Positions 51,250 to 59,947 of a stretch of DNA of 64,000 bases are shown piece by piece. A program made the position numbers and the translations under genes. Positions within the stretch are counted from its first letter, which is position 1. Each line of letters opens with the position of its first letter. This stretch comes from Shinella zoogloeoides (GTDB lineage: Bacteria; Pseudomonadota; Alphaproteobacteria; Rhizobiales; Rhizobiaceae), in contig NZ_QNUJ01000002.1 of assembly GCF_003574625.1 (NCBI RefSeq), forward strand, positions 248,001 to 312,000. Direction: 5' to 3'. The notes beneath the pieces were generated by a model. That model made no database searches. It was given only the letters and a program-made list of their open reading frames with translations, and had not been told where the DNA came from.

Positions 51250-52155
51250 ATGACCGAGAAATCTCCGAACGACAATTTCCCCGCCGGCTACGAGCCGGCC
51301 GAAGTGTGGACCTGGGACAAGGGAAACGGCGGCACTTTCGCCAATATCAACCGCCCCGTCGCCGGCCCGACGCATGACAAGGCGCTGCCCGTCGGCAAGC
51401 ATCCGCTGCAGCTCTATTCGCTCGCCACGCCCAACGGCGTGAAGGTGACGATCATGCTGGAGGAGCTGCTGGCCGCCGGCCATGCGGGCGCCGAATACGA
51501 CGCCTGGCCCATCCGCATCGGCGATGGCGACCAGTTCGGCTCCGGCTTCGTCGACGTCAATCCGAACTCGAAGATCCCGGCGCTGATGGACCATGCGCCG
51601 AAGGACGGGGGCAAGCCGCTGCGCGTCTTCGAATCCGCCTCGATCCTGCTCTATCTCGCCGAGAAGTTCGACGCCTTCCTGCCGGCCGACCTGCGTGCCC
51701 GCACCGAGGCGGTCAACTGGCTGTTCTGGCAGATGGGCTCCGCCCCCTTCCTCGGCGGCGGCTTCGGCCATTTCTATGCCTATGCGCCGATCCGCATCAA
51801 ATATGCGATCGACCGCTATGCCATGGAGGTCAAGCGCCAGCTCGACGTGCTGGACCGCCATCTCGCCGACAACCGCTTCATGGCCGGCGCCGACTACACT
51901 ATCGCCGACATGGCGATCTGGCCCTGGTACGGCAGCCTTGCGCAGAACAAGCAGTACGGCAATGCCGGCACGTTCCTCGAAGTCGAGAGCTACAGGAACG
52001 TCCAGCGCTGGACGGCGGAGATCGCCGCCCGCCCGGCGGTGCAGCGCGGCCGCATGGTCAACCGCCTCACCGGCGACCCGTCGGAACAGCTGCACGAGCG
52101 GCACGACGCCTCCGACTTCGACACGCAGACCGAGGACAAGCGCGGCAGAGCGTAG
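51250..52155 (+). CDS. yghU: YghU-type glutathione S-transferase / disulfide oxidoreductase
   Basis: A 301-residue GST-fold protein of the Nu class (E. coli YghU is 288). The N-terminal FPAGYEPAEVWTWDKGNGGTFANINRPVAGPTHDKALPVGKHPLQLYSLATPNGVKV-type opening is diagnostic in its pieces (WTWDK, NINRPVAG, LATPNG). ESASILLYLAEKF is the thioredoxin-domain GSH-binding Ser site, and the helical domain has NRFMAGADYTIADMAIWPW. It reduces organic peroxides or disulfides with two glutathiones. AAGGATGGATTGC precedes ATG 51250; in-frame ATG 51220 is less likely. Cytoplasmic. Confidence 0.94.
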   Translation: MTEKSPNDNFPAGYEPAEVWTWDKGNGGTFANINRPVAGPTHDKALPVGKHPLQLYSLATPNGVKVTIMLEELLAAGHAGAEYDAWPIRIGDGDQFGSGFVDVNPNSKIPALMDHAPKDGGKPLRVFESASILLYLAEKFDAFLPADLRARTEAVNWLFWQMGSAPFLGGGFGHFYAYAPIRIKYAIDRYAMEVKRQLDVLDRHLADNRFMAGADYTIADMAIWPWYGSLAQNKQYGNAGTFLEVESYRNVQRWTAEIAARPAVQRGRMVNRLTGDPSEQLHERHDASDFDTQTEDKRGRA

Positions 52156-52166
52156 GAAGAATCGAC

Positions 52167-52544
52167 ATGGCAAACCTGCCCGACATGACCAAGCACCGCG
52201 GCTTTCCTTCCGGCATGCCGGGGACCGGCGTGCAGTTCACCATCCGCCGCGCCAATCCGCGCGGCGTGACGCCCATCAAGGCGCTGCCCCGGCGCGCCCG
52301 GCCGGGCACGGCGGAACACCGCATCGACGCGGCGTTCCTGCATGCCCTCTGGCATCATTTCGGCGACGAGCCCTTCGAGCGGGGCAATCTCGACGCCGCG
52401 CGCCTCAGCCTGCTCTTCGGCCGCGAGGTCGTGCCGGCGGAGAAGGAGTTCGATCCGCTCTCCTACGAGGCCATGCTGATGATCGACGAGCGGGTCGCCC
52501 GCCAGAGCTTCCCGGAATCCTTCGAGGACGTGTTCGAGGTCTGA
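52167..52544 (+). CDS. Conserved-looking hypothetical protein
   Basis: A 125-residue soluble protein I do not recognise. It is rich in His, Arg and Phe, has no signal peptide or membrane segment, and no metal motif is evident. AGGAAGAATCGAC gives a good ribosome site, it follows yghU by 11 bp and codon usage matches its neighbours, so it is very likely real and co-transcribed with yghU. Its end lies 11 bp from the convergent ABC ATPase stop. Confidence 0.75.
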   Translation: MANLPDMTKHRGFPSGMPGTGVQFTIRRANPRGVTPIKALPRRARPGTAEHRIDAAFLHALWHHFGDEPFERGNLDAARLSLLFGREVVPAEKEFDPLSYEAMLMIDERVARQSFPESFEDVFEV

Positions 52545-52555
52545 CGCGCGGCGGC

Positions 52556-53620
52556 TCAGTTGAGCCGCTGCTCCGTTTCCGCGTCGAAGACGTGGAGGGC
52601 GGCAGGATCGACGGTGAGGAACACATCCTCGCCGGCCTCGATACGGGCCGAGGCGGGGAGCGCCGCGACGAGGCCCTGGCCGCCGACCGTGACGGTGACG
52701 ATGCGCTCCGGCCCGGTCAGTTCGGCGACCTCGCAGCGCGCGGCAAGGCGCAGCCCCTCGCCGCCGGTCCTGACGGCCTCGGGCCGCAGGCCGAGCACCA
52801 GCTTGCGCCCCGGCGCAAGCTTTTCCAGCCCCGGAACCGCAAGCACGATATCCGTCCCATCGACCTTCACCCCGTCCGGCCCGGCGGTGGCGGCAAGGAG
52901 GTTCATCGGCGGCGCGCCGACGAAGGTCGCGACATAGAGCGTCGCCGGCCGATCGTAGATCGCTTCCGGCGTGTCGAGCTGTTCGATGCGGCCGTTCCGC
53001 ATCACGGCGATGCGCGTCGCCAGCGTCATTGCCTCGATCTGGTCGTGGGTGACGTAGACGACGGTCGTCCTCGTCATCTGGTGCAGGCGCTTCAGCTCCG
53101 TGCGCATCTCCATGCGCAGCTTGGCATCGAGGTTGGAGAGCGGTTCGTCGAAGAGGAAGATCTTCGGGTTGCGCACCAGCGCCCGGCCGATGGCAACGCG
53201 CTGGCGCTGGCCGCCCGAAAGCTGGCCGGGCTTGCGCTCGAGAAGATTTTCGATCTGGAGGAGCCTTGCCGTCTCCTCCACCGCGCGGTCGCGCTCGGCC
53301 TTGGCCACCTTGCGCATTTCGAGGCCAAAGCCGATGTTCCGGTGCACCGTGAGGTTGGGATAGAGCGCATAGGACTGGAACACCATGGCGATGTCCCGGT
53401 CCTTCGGATGCATGCCGACGATGGAGCGCCCGTCGATGCGGATATCGCCGCTCGTCGGCTCGGCGAGGCCGGCGATGATGTTGAGCAGCGTGGACTTGCC
53501 GCAGCCCGACGCGCCGAGCAGCACGAGGAACTCGCCGCTTTCCAGCGCGATGTCGATGCCCTTCAGCGTCTCGACGGCGCCGTAGTTCTTGCGGATGGCC
53601 TCGATGGTCAGCGTGCTCAT
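52556..53620 (-). CDS. Sugar ABC transporter ATPase, UgpC/MalK-like
   Basis: A 354-residue CUT1 ATPase. Walker A GASGCGKST, Q-loop FQSYALYPNLTV, signature LSGGQRQRVAIGRAL, Walker B FLFDEPLSNLDAKLR and switch YVTHDQIEAMTLA are followed by a C-terminal TOBE/OB regulatory domain (about 240-354; VLGLRPEAV). AAAGGACCGGC precedes ATG 53620, which overlaps the kinase stop in ATGA. Last gene of the six-gene sugar operon; it energises the two permeases at 55560-57289. Confidence 0.94.
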   Translation of the reverse strand: MSTLTIEAIRKNYGAVETLKGIDIALESGEFLVLLGASGCGKSTLLNIIAGLAEPTSGDIRIDGRSIVGMHPKDRDIAMVFQSYALYPNLTVHRNIGFGLEMRKVAKAERDRAVEETARLLQIENLLERKPGQLSGGQRQRVAIGRALVRNPKIFLFDEPLSNLDAKLRMEMRTELKRLHQMTRTTVVYVTHDQIEAMTLATRIAVMRNGRIEQLDTPEAIYDRPATLYVATFVGAPPMNLLAATAGPDGVKVDGTDIVLAVPGLEKLAPGRKLVLGLRPEAVRTGGEGLRLAARCEVAELTGPERIVTVTVGGQGLVAALPASARIEAGEDVFLTVDPAALHVFDAETEQRLN

Positions 53621-54540
53621 GCCGGTCCTTTCTCGGCGGTCGGGACATACCGCCTCGGATGGGTGGAAATCGCCGTGGAGGCGACGGTCGTGCCGGCGGC
53701 AAGGCTCGCTTCCAGCCCCCTGCCCCCGGCATAGGCGGCAAGGAACGCCGCATTGAAGACGTCGCCGGCGCCGATCGTGTCGACCACCGCAACCCGCGGG
53801 GCCTCGGCCCGCAAGAGCCCGCCATCCGCATCGACGGCGATGGCGCCCTTGGGCCCGCATTTCACGACGACGACGGCATCCTTCGGCATGCCCCGCTGCA
53901 GGATACGGCCGGCCTCCGCCGGGTCGGCGACGCCGGCAAGGCTTGTCGTCTCCACCTCGTTGAAGAGGGCGATGCGGCAGCGCGACAGCCAGCCTTTCGC
54001 CGCCGCCCGGTTGCTTTCCGTCCAGCCGTGCAGCGGCCAGCCGGTATCGAGCGCGACGGCGATGCCGTGGCGATCCGCCCAGTCGAAGAAGCGGCCGTAG
54101 TCCTCCACCAGCCGGTCGGTGAGGAAGGAGCCGCACAGAAGCGCGATGCCACCGGCAAGGCGCGAACCGTCGAGCACCGCGAAGACATCCTCCAGGCTAA
54201 AGAGCGGCAGGTGCCCCCGCGTCGTGAAGAAGGTGCGCTCGCCGTCCGGGTGTGTGATGCCGACGGAAAGCGTCGTGCTGTCGCCATGCACCGGCCAGTT
54301 CCGCGCCCGCTCGCCGAAGCCTTCCGCAAGCCAGGCGCCGAAGCGGTCGCTGCCGATGCTGGCCGCGATCTCGAAGGGCGTGCCGAGCGCCATCCAGGCA
54401 AGCGCCGCATTGCCGGCGGAGCCGCCGACACGCAGCTCGTCATGATCGACGATGATCTCCGTGCCCGGCTGCGGCCAGGGCGCGGCCGGCCCCATGATCA
54501 GGTCGACATTGACGTTTCCGACGACGGCAAGCGGTCTCAC
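53617..54540 (-). CDS. PfkB family carbohydrate kinase
   Basis: A 307-residue ribokinase-fold enzyme. VGNVNVDLIMG and RVGGSAGNAALAWMALG form the N-terminal sugar-binding region, and VVDTIGAGDVFNAAFLAAYA is the C-terminal PfkB signature with the catalytic aspartate. The start is a GTG at 54540, immediately after the SIS gene stop (54541-54543), with GGAG 7 bp upstream. It probably phosphorylates the sugar or aminosugar taken up by this operon, before or after the SIS enzyme. Confidence 0.92.
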   Translation of the reverse strand: MRPLAVVGNVNVDLIMGPAAPWPQPGTEIIVDHDELRVGGSAGNAALAWMALGTPFEIAASIGSDRFGAWLAEGFGERARNWPVHGDSTTLSVGITHPDGERTFFTTRGHLPLFSLEDVFAVLDGSRLAGGIALLCGSFLTDRLVEDYGRFFDWADRHGIAVALDTGWPLHGWTESNRAAAKGWLSRCRIALFNEVETTSLAGVADPAEAGRILQRGMPKDAVVVVKCGPKGAIAVDADGGLLRAEAPRVAVVDTIGAGDVFNAAFLAAYAGGRGLEASLAAGTTVASTAISTHPRRYVPTAEKGPA

Positions 54541-55563
54541 TCATTCACTCCGGGTAATCTTGCTGGAGCGCACCGGCGTTCCGGCATCGGCGACACGCGC
54601 GGCGGCAAAGGCGATCATCAGGCGCTGCGCCGTCGGCAGCATGGAGAAGACGGCGGCAAGTCCCGCCGAGGGCGGGAAGGCAATCGTCGCGGCCCCAGCT
54701 ACCGGCGGATGGCCGGAAGCGTCGAAGACGACGAGCTTGGCGCCGGCCTCGGCCACGGAGACCGCCATGGCCGTCACCAGGTCGGCGGTCGCATCGTTGC
54801 CGCGGAAGAGCACGACGCCCATTTCCGGCGACAGCATCTCCATCGGCCCATGCCGCAACTGGCCGCCTTCCAGCGAGAAGCACGGCACCCGCGACAGCTC
54901 CGTAAAGCCGAGCGCGATGGCTTCGGCAAGGCCCTGCAGATGCCGGCCCGACGTCACGACGGAGCGAGCGCCCGAAAGGGCTGCAAGCGCCTCCTCGATG
55001 GCGGGCTCCTCGGGGTTTTCCAGTGCGGCGATGGCCGGCCCCGTCTCCTCGCCGAGCGCGCCGAGGATGGCAAGATGCAGCGCGAAGCTCACCATCAGGC
55101 TGCGTGTGGCGGCGAAGGCCTGCTCCGTGCCGCCCGCGCCGACAAGGCAGGGCGCGGTGCGGGCGAGGAAGGAGCCCCCCTCCAGCGTGAAGCCGAAGGT
55201 TTCCGCATTGCCGCCCGTCTCGCCGAACCAGCGCAGGACCTCGGCGCTCTCGCCCGACTGCGAGGTGATGAAGACGGTTCGACCGTCGAGAACGAGCGGC
55301 GCGCAGAGCTGTTCGGAGAGCGGCAGCGCAATGGCGTCGATGCCGAGGCGACGGTAAAGCGGCTCGACCGCGCGGCCGACGGCATGCGAGCCGCCCATGC
55401 CGAGAAGAAGGAGCCTGCCGGTCCGCTTGAGGCTTTCGGCGGCCCGTGCCGCCATGGCGCCGTTGGCGTGGAAGGAGGCCAGCGCATCCGCGTGCTGGCG
55501 CGCCATTTCCCGGTCGATGGCCCGGAGCCCTTCCGGCCGTGTCGCATTCGTCGTCATCGTCAT
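54541..55563 (-). CDS. SIS domain sugar isomerase/deglycase (AgaS/FrlB/GlmS-C-like)
   Basis: A 340-residue protein with two SIS folds. LLLLGMGGSHAVGRAVEPLYRRLG (about 48-72) and VFITSQSGESAEVLRWF (about 96-112) bind the sugar phosphate in the first, SVVTSGRHLQGLAEAIALGFTEL and EGGQLRHGPMEML lie in the second. The architecture matches GlmS isomerase domains, AgaS deaminase and fructosamine-6-phosphate deglycases. There is no glutaminase domain, so it is catabolic rather than GlmS. With a PfkB kinase and sugar ABC genes it suggests use of an aminosugar or Amadori compound. Confidence 0.9.
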   Translation of the reverse strand: MTMTTNATRPEGLRAIDREMARQHADALASFHANGAMAARAAESLKRTGRLLLLGMGGSHAVGRAVEPLYRRLGIDAIALPLSEQLCAPLVLDGRTVFITSQSGESAEVLRWFGETGGNAETFGFTLEGGSFLARTAPCLVGAGGTEQAFAATRSLMVSFALHLAILGALGEETGPAIAALENPEEPAIEEALAALSGARSVVTSGRHLQGLAEAIALGFTELSRVPCFSLEGGQLRHGPMEMLSPEMGVVLFRGNDATADLVTAMAVSVAEAGAKLVVFDASGHPPVAGAATIAFPPSAGLAAVFSMLPTAQRLMIAFAAARVADAGTPVRSSKITRSE

Positions 55564-56405
55564 CCTTTCACACCGCCGCTGGTGAGGCCGGAAATCAGGG
55601 CCCGTTGCATGAGAAGGCCGACCAGCACCGGGGGCAGCGCGGCAAGCACGCCGGCGGTCGCGATCAGCCCGTAGTCGGAGACGCGCCCGCCCGCGAGGTC
55701 GGCAATGGCGACCGTCAGCGTGCGTGCGCGCTGGTCGGAGGTAAAGAGCAGCGCATAGAAGAACTCATCCCAACCGAGCAGGAAGGCGAAGAGCGCCGAC
55801 GTCGCGACGATGGGCATGGCGAGCGGCAGGGTGACGATGCGCAGGGTGGCAAAGAGGCTCGCCCCGTCCATCATCGCCGCCTGCTCGATCTCGCGCGGGA
55901 TCCCGTCGAAGCCGGATTTCATCAGCCAGGTGGTGAAGGGCGCGAGGATACTGAGATAGACGAGCGCGAGGCCGAAGACGGAATTGAGCAGCCCGAGCGC
56001 GGCGAGCGCCATGTAGAGCGGCACGGCGAGCGCGACCGGCGGCAGCATATAGGTGGCGATGACGAGCGACAGCGACCAGCCGACGGACGGCGTGCGCGAC
56101 ACGGCCCAGCCGGCCGGAATGGCGAGCGCGATGGCGGCGATCGTCGCCATGCCGGCAACGAGGATGCTGTTGACGAGCGAGGCGACGAAGGAAGCGCCGG
56201 CGCTGTTCGGCACGGTCGACAGGAGGTTGGCGTAGCGCGAGAAATCCACCGTGCCCGGCCACCAGCGCAGCGGCCGCGCCATCAGGTCGGCGGCCGGCGA
56301 AATGCTCATGACGAAGAGCCACAGGATCGGCGCGAGGATGACGGCCGCCAGGAGAAGCGCGGCACCATGAATGAGGATCGAGGCGAGGAGGCTGCGGCGT
56401 TCCAT
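55560..56405 (-). CDS. Sugar ABC transporter permease, UgpE/MalG-like
   Basis: A 281-residue CUT1 permease with six predicted membrane segments. The EAA loop is EIEQAAMMDGASLFATLRIVTLPLA and the C terminus QRALISGLTSGGVKG is the standard MalG ending. It overlaps the SIS gene start in ATGA (55560-55563) and shares one base with the stop of the UgpA-like gene. Confidence 0.94.
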   Translation of the reverse strand: MERRSLLASILIHGAALLLAAVILAPILWLFVMSISPAADLMARPLRWWPGTVDFSRYANLLSTVPNSAGASFVASLVNSILVAGMATIAAIALAIPAGWAVSRTPSVGWSLSLVIATYMLPPVALAVPLYMALAALGLLNSVFGLALVYLSILAPFTTWLMKSGFDGIPREIEQAAMMDGASLFATLRIVTLPLAMPIVATSALFAFLLGWDEFFYALLFTSDQRARTLTVAIADLAGGRVSDYGLIATAGVLAALPPVLVGLLMQRALISGLTSGGVKG

Positions 56406-57289
56406 CAGGCGGCACTCCCGGCGGCGCGGCGCACCAGCATGCCGTAGCCGATCGCCAGCACCGTCACGATCAGCGTGACGACAAGGGCGAGCGAGGCCCC
56501 GGAGCCGGCGCGCTGGAAGGAGAAGGCCTCCTGGTAGACGAGGATCGACAGGGTGCGCGTGGAGTTGGCCGGCCCGCCGCGCGTCATGACCCAGATGATG
56601 TCGAACACCTTGAAGGCCTCGATGGTGCGCAGCACCAGCGCCACCATCAGCGGCCCGGCAAGATAGGGCAGGATGACGAAGCGGAAACGGGCGAAGGGCC
56701 CGGCGCCGTCGACCAGCGAGGCGGAGGTGATGTCGCGCGGCACCGCCTGCAGCGCGGCGAGCGCGATGAGGGCGACCAGCGGGAAGTTCTTCCAGCAGTC
56801 GGCAAGAATCAGCGCCGTCATCGCGGTGGCGGGCTCACCGAGCCAGGACCGGTAGGCATCGAGGATGCCGACCTGCGTCAGCGCGGCGTTCAGCGCGCCG
56901 TATTCCGGATTGTAGATCAGCCGCCAGAGCGTCGCGTTGACGACCGTCGGCAGCGCCCAGGGCAGGATGAGCAGGGCGCGCAGCACCGTGCGGCCGTAGA
57001 ATTGCTGGTTGAGAAGCAGGGCGGCGAGCACGCCGAGCACCATTTCCGCCGTCACCGAGACGACGGCGAACCATGTGGTCGCGGAAAGCGCCCGAAGGAA
57101 ATTGCTGCTCGTCAGCATCTTCGCGTAGTTGTCGAAGCCGACGAAACTGCCGCCGAGGCCCACCAGCTTGGCATCGGTGAAGGAGAGCCGCACCGTGTCG
57201 ACCATCGGCCAGCCGATGACGGCCAGCATGATCGCCAGAAGCGGCAGCATGAGAAGCCATGCCCGGGTCGTCATCCAGGTGCTGGACAT
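56405..57289 (-). CDS. Sugar ABC transporter permease, UgpA/MalF-like
   Basis: A 294-residue CUT1 permease with the N terminus WLLMLPLLAIMLAVIGWPMVDTV, then LRALLILPWALPTVVNATLWRLIYNPEYG and the EAA loop ITSASLVDGAGPFARFRFVILPYL. AGAGGACGCT precedes ATG 57289. It follows the binding-protein gene after a 66-bp gap that contains a hairpin. Confidence 0.94.
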   Translation of the reverse strand: MSSTWMTTRAWLLMLPLLAIMLAVIGWPMVDTVRLSFTDAKLVGLGGSFVGFDNYAKMLTSSNFLRALSATTWFAVVSVTAEMVLGVLAALLLNQQFYGRTVLRALLILPWALPTVVNATLWRLIYNPEYGALNAALTQVGILDAYRSWLGEPATAMTALILADCWKNFPLVALIALAALQAVPRDITSASLVDGAGPFARFRFVILPYLAGPLMVALVLRTIEAFKVFDIIWVMTRGGPANSTRTLSILVYQEAFSFQRAGSGASLALVVTLIVTVLAIGYGMLVRRAAGSAA

Positions 57290-57321
57290 AGCGTCCTCTC
57301 GTCCATTTCGATCAGAGCGTG

Positions 57322-57345
57322 CGCGGGCGGCCGGGGCCGCCCGCG
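57322..57345. terminator. Hairpin between sugar binding-protein and permease genes
   Basis: CGCGGGCGGC and GCCGCCCGCG form a perfect 10-bp stem with a CGGG loop, 10 bp after the binding-protein stop. No T-run. The same arrangement occurs at 1791-1816 and 22525-22552. Confidence 0.65.
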
Positions 57346-57355
57346 AGGTATTCCA

Positions 57356-58594
57356 TCAAAGGCCGCTGTTTTCCGCAGCGGACTTCAGCGCGTCCTCGGG
57401 CGTCGCCTGGCCGAGCAGGGCTTCCTGGATGGCCTGCTGCAGCGCCGTCGACAGTTCCTGATACTTCGGTGTGGTCGGGCGCGGATACATGGCGGCAAGG
57501 CTGAGCTTGGCGGCCGCGATCATCTCCTCCTGGCCGGCGGTGACGGCCGGATCGTCATAGGAGGAGGCCCAGATCGGCAGGCTCAGCTTCGCATAGGCGT
57601 TCTGCGTTTCCTGCGAGGTCATGTGGACGATGTATTTCCAGGCTTCGTCCTGGTGCTTGCTCGTGGAGGTGATGCCGAGGCCCATCGAGCCGTTGACGGC
57701 CGAAACCTCGCTCTTGCCTTCCACGCCCGGCGCCGGCACAACGCCGACCTTGCCGGCAACCTTGCTGTCCTTGCCGGCATTGGCCATGTTGTACATGTAG
57801 GTCCAGTTGAGCGCGAAGGCCGCCTCGCCGTTCTGGAAGACGTTGCGCACGTCCTCCTCGAGGAATTCCTTCGAGTTCGGGTTGGTAACGCCCGACGTGT
57901 AGCTGTCGACCATGTATTTCAGCGCGTCGAGCCCGCCGCCTTCGGTGAAGGCCGGCTTGCCATCCTTCAGGAATGCGCCGCCATAGGCGCTGACGAGGGT
58001 GGTGTAGTCGCAGATCGCCGCTTCCGCCTGCGACCAGCTCCAGGCGATCGGCGTGGCGAGAATGCCCTTGTCCTTGATGGTCTTGGCCTGCTCGTTCAGT
58101 TCGGCCCAGGTCTTCGGCGGCGCCTTGATGCCGGCCTTTTCAAGGATCTCCTTGTTGTAGAACAGGTACTTGGTGTCGAGGATCCAGGGCATGCCGTAGG
58201 ACTTGCCGTCATAGTCGACGGTGGTCCAGGCGCCGGGCAGCACGCCCTTCTTCATGTCGTCGGTGATGCGCGGGGTGACGTCGGCCAGCACGTTGTTCGT
58301 GGCATATTCGGCCGGCCAGATCACGTCGAAGAGCACGACGTCATAGCCGCCGCCGGAGCCCTGCGCCAGCACGGTCTTGTCGTGCAGGCCCTCGTAGGGC
58401 ACGAATTCCAGGTTCACCTTGATATCCGGGTTCGCCTTGGTGAAGGCATCCGTCATGGCGCGCACATCCGCCTCGCTATAGGCGGCCTGCGCCATGAAGA
58501 GCGCGTTGAGCGTGGTTTCGGCAAAGGCGTGCGGGGCCGCTGCGCCCACGATGAATGCCGCGCCGAGAAGGGTCTTCGTAATCGATTTCAACAT
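57356..58594 (-). CDS. Sugar ABC transporter substrate-binding protein (SBP_bac_1, UgpB/MalE class)
   Basis: A 412-residue periplasmic protein with a Sec signal peptide (about 1-25, ending HAFAE). ETTLNALFMAQAAYSEADVRAMTDAFTKANPDIKVNLEFVPYEGLHDK opens the family fold; GYDVVLFDVIWPAEYATNNVL and the aromatic pieces SYGMPWILDTKYLFYNKEIL are typical of CUT1 sugar receptors. CTGGAGGACGGC precedes ATG 58594. First gene of the operon, divergent from the ROK regulator. Ligand not determinable here. Confidence 0.93.
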   Translation of the reverse strand: MLKSITKTLLGAAFIVGAAAPHAFAETTLNALFMAQAAYSEADVRAMTDAFTKANPDIKVNLEFVPYEGLHDKTVLAQGSGGGYDVVLFDVIWPAEYATNNVLADVTPRITDDMKKGVLPGAWTTVDYDGKSYGMPWILDTKYLFYNKEILEKAGIKAPPKTWAELNEQAKTIKDKGILATPIAWSWSQAEAAICDYTTLVSAYGGAFLKDGKPAFTEGGGLDALKYMVDSYTSGVTNPNSKEFLEEDVRNVFQNGEAAFALNWTYMYNMANAGKDSKVAGKVGVVPAPGVEGKSEVSAVNGSMGLGITSTSKHQDEAWKYIVHMTSQETQNAYAKLSLPIWASSYDDPAVTAGQEEMIAAAKLSLAAMYPRPTTPKYQELSTALQQAIQEALLGQATPEDALKSAAENSGL

Positions 58595-58672
58595 GCCGTC
58601 CTCCAGTTTGCTTGGTTGTAAGCAAGGCGCCCGCGGCGCCCTGCCCTGTTCCCGGAACGCTTCGGTTCCTTA

Positions 58673-58695
58673 TTAAGTCAAAACTATTGACTTAA
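58673..58695. promoter_or_regulatory. ROK operator TTAAGTCA-N7-TGACTTAA
   Basis: A perfect 8-7-8 inverted repeat centred between the divergent sugar-transport operon (start 58594) and the ROK regulator gene (start 58736). It overlaps the expected promoters of both, since CTTAAGTGTTCTGTATTCT follows on the plus strand. Size and AT-rich arms suit a NagC/Mlc-like ROK repressor. Confidence 0.85.
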
Positions 58696-58735
58696 GTGTT
58701 CTGTATTCTTCAAATGGTGTCAAGAGGGGATGCCG

Positions 58736-59941
58736 ATGAACGAACTCAGGAAGATCCGCGCCAAGAGCGGCACCAACCAGGAAGGTACGAGCGCCCACAA
58801 CCGGCGCGTCCTCATCGAAGCCATCCGCCTCAACGGCCCGCTGTCGCGCGCCGACCTCGCCCGCGCCACGCGCCTGACCAAACAGACGGTGTCCAACCTT
58901 ATCGAAAGCCTGGAGGCCGATGGGCTCGTCGCCTCGCAGGCCGTGGTGCGCGGGGCGCGCGGGCAGCCCTCGACGCCCTACGGCCTCGTTCCCGAAGGCG
59001 CCTTCGCCCTCGGCGTACAGATCGACCGGGAGCTTGCCCGGGTCGTCGCAGTCGATCTTCTCGGGCGGGAAAGTGCCCGCGCGGTGGCCAACCTGCCGCC
59101 CGGCGATCCTGCCGGCGGCAGCCGCGTGATCCTCGACCTCGTCGACACGGTGCGGGGCGAGCTTGCCGCGCGCATTCCCGCCTCAATCCACCGCCTCACC
59201 GGCCTCGGCGTCGCCATGCCCGGCCCCTTCGGCCTGGAGCCGCCGGACGACGACCGCTGGATGATGGGCAAGTGGCAGACCTTCCCGCTCCTTGAAACGC
59301 TCGCCGCCGGCACGGGGCTCGAAACCAGCCTGCAGAACGACGCCTCCGCCTGCGCCACCGCCGAGCGGATGGGCGGGGCGGCCGACGGCCTCGACCATGT
59401 GGTCTGCCTCTATCTCGGCTACGGCATCGGCGCCGGCCTCATCCTCGGCGGCGAACTCTACAGCGGCAGCAACCGCAATGCCGGCGAGCTGGGCATGGTG
59501 CTGTTTTCCCGCGGCGGCAGCGTGCAGCCGCTCGAGCACCGCGCCTCGCTCGCCTCGCTCTTCCAGAGCCTCGGCCTCGATTCCGCGACGACCGACGCCT
59601 ATGACGCGGTCGAGCGGCTGGCGGCGCAAGACGATCCGCGCATCCGCGCCTGGCTCGCCGGGGCGGCGGCGGATTTCCGCCAGGCGGTGCACATGGTCGA
59701 GACCCTTTTCGATCCGCAGACCGTCATCCTCACCGGCAGCGCGCCGCAGCCGCTGGCGCTTCGACTGTTCGAGGCGATCTTTCCCCTGCTGCCTTCCAAT
59801 GCCGAGCGGCCGGGCCGGGCCCTGCCCCGCCTCCAGCTCGGCACGATGGATCCCTGGGCCGTCGCGCTCGGCGCTGCCGCCGAGCCGATCCGCCGGACCT
59901 TCGATCCGCTTTTCGCGGCGATCCTGAAGGAAGCCTCCTGA
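58736..59941 (+). CDS. ROK family transcriptional regulator
   Basis: A 401-residue ROK protein. The N-terminal winged HTH (about 20-75) includes HNRRVLIEAIRLNGPLSRADLARATRLTKQTVSNLIESLEADGLV-type pieces (SRADLARATRLTKQTVSNLI). The ROK domain has a sugar-binding GYGIGAGLILGGELYSGSNRNAGELG segment. The usual CXCGXXGC zinc motif after it is absent: the chain continues GMVLFSRGGSVQPLEHRASL, as in some rhizobial ROK regulators. ATG 58736 is preceded by AGAGGGG at 8 bp; ATG 58730 would overlap the ribosome site. It presumably represses the divergent sugar operon until inducer binds. Confidence 0.92.
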   Translation: MNELRKIRAKSGTNQEGTSAHNRRVLIEAIRLNGPLSRADLARATRLTKQTVSNLIESLEADGLVASQAVVRGARGQPSTPYGLVPEGAFALGVQIDRELARVVAVDLLGRESARAVANLPPGDPAGGSRVILDLVDTVRGELAARIPASIHRLTGLGVAMPGPFGLEPPDDDRWMMGKWQTFPLLETLAAGTGLETSLQNDASACATAERMGGAADGLDHVVCLYLGYGIGAGLILGGELYSGSNRNAGELGMVLFSRGGSVQPLEHRASLASLFQSLGLDSATTDAYDAVERLAAQDDPRIRAWLAGAAADFRQAVHMVETLFDPQTVILTGSAPQPLALRLFEAIFPLLPSNAERPGRALPRLQLGTMDPWAVALGAAAEPIRRTFDPLFAAILKEAS

Positions 59942-59947
59942 GAAGCC

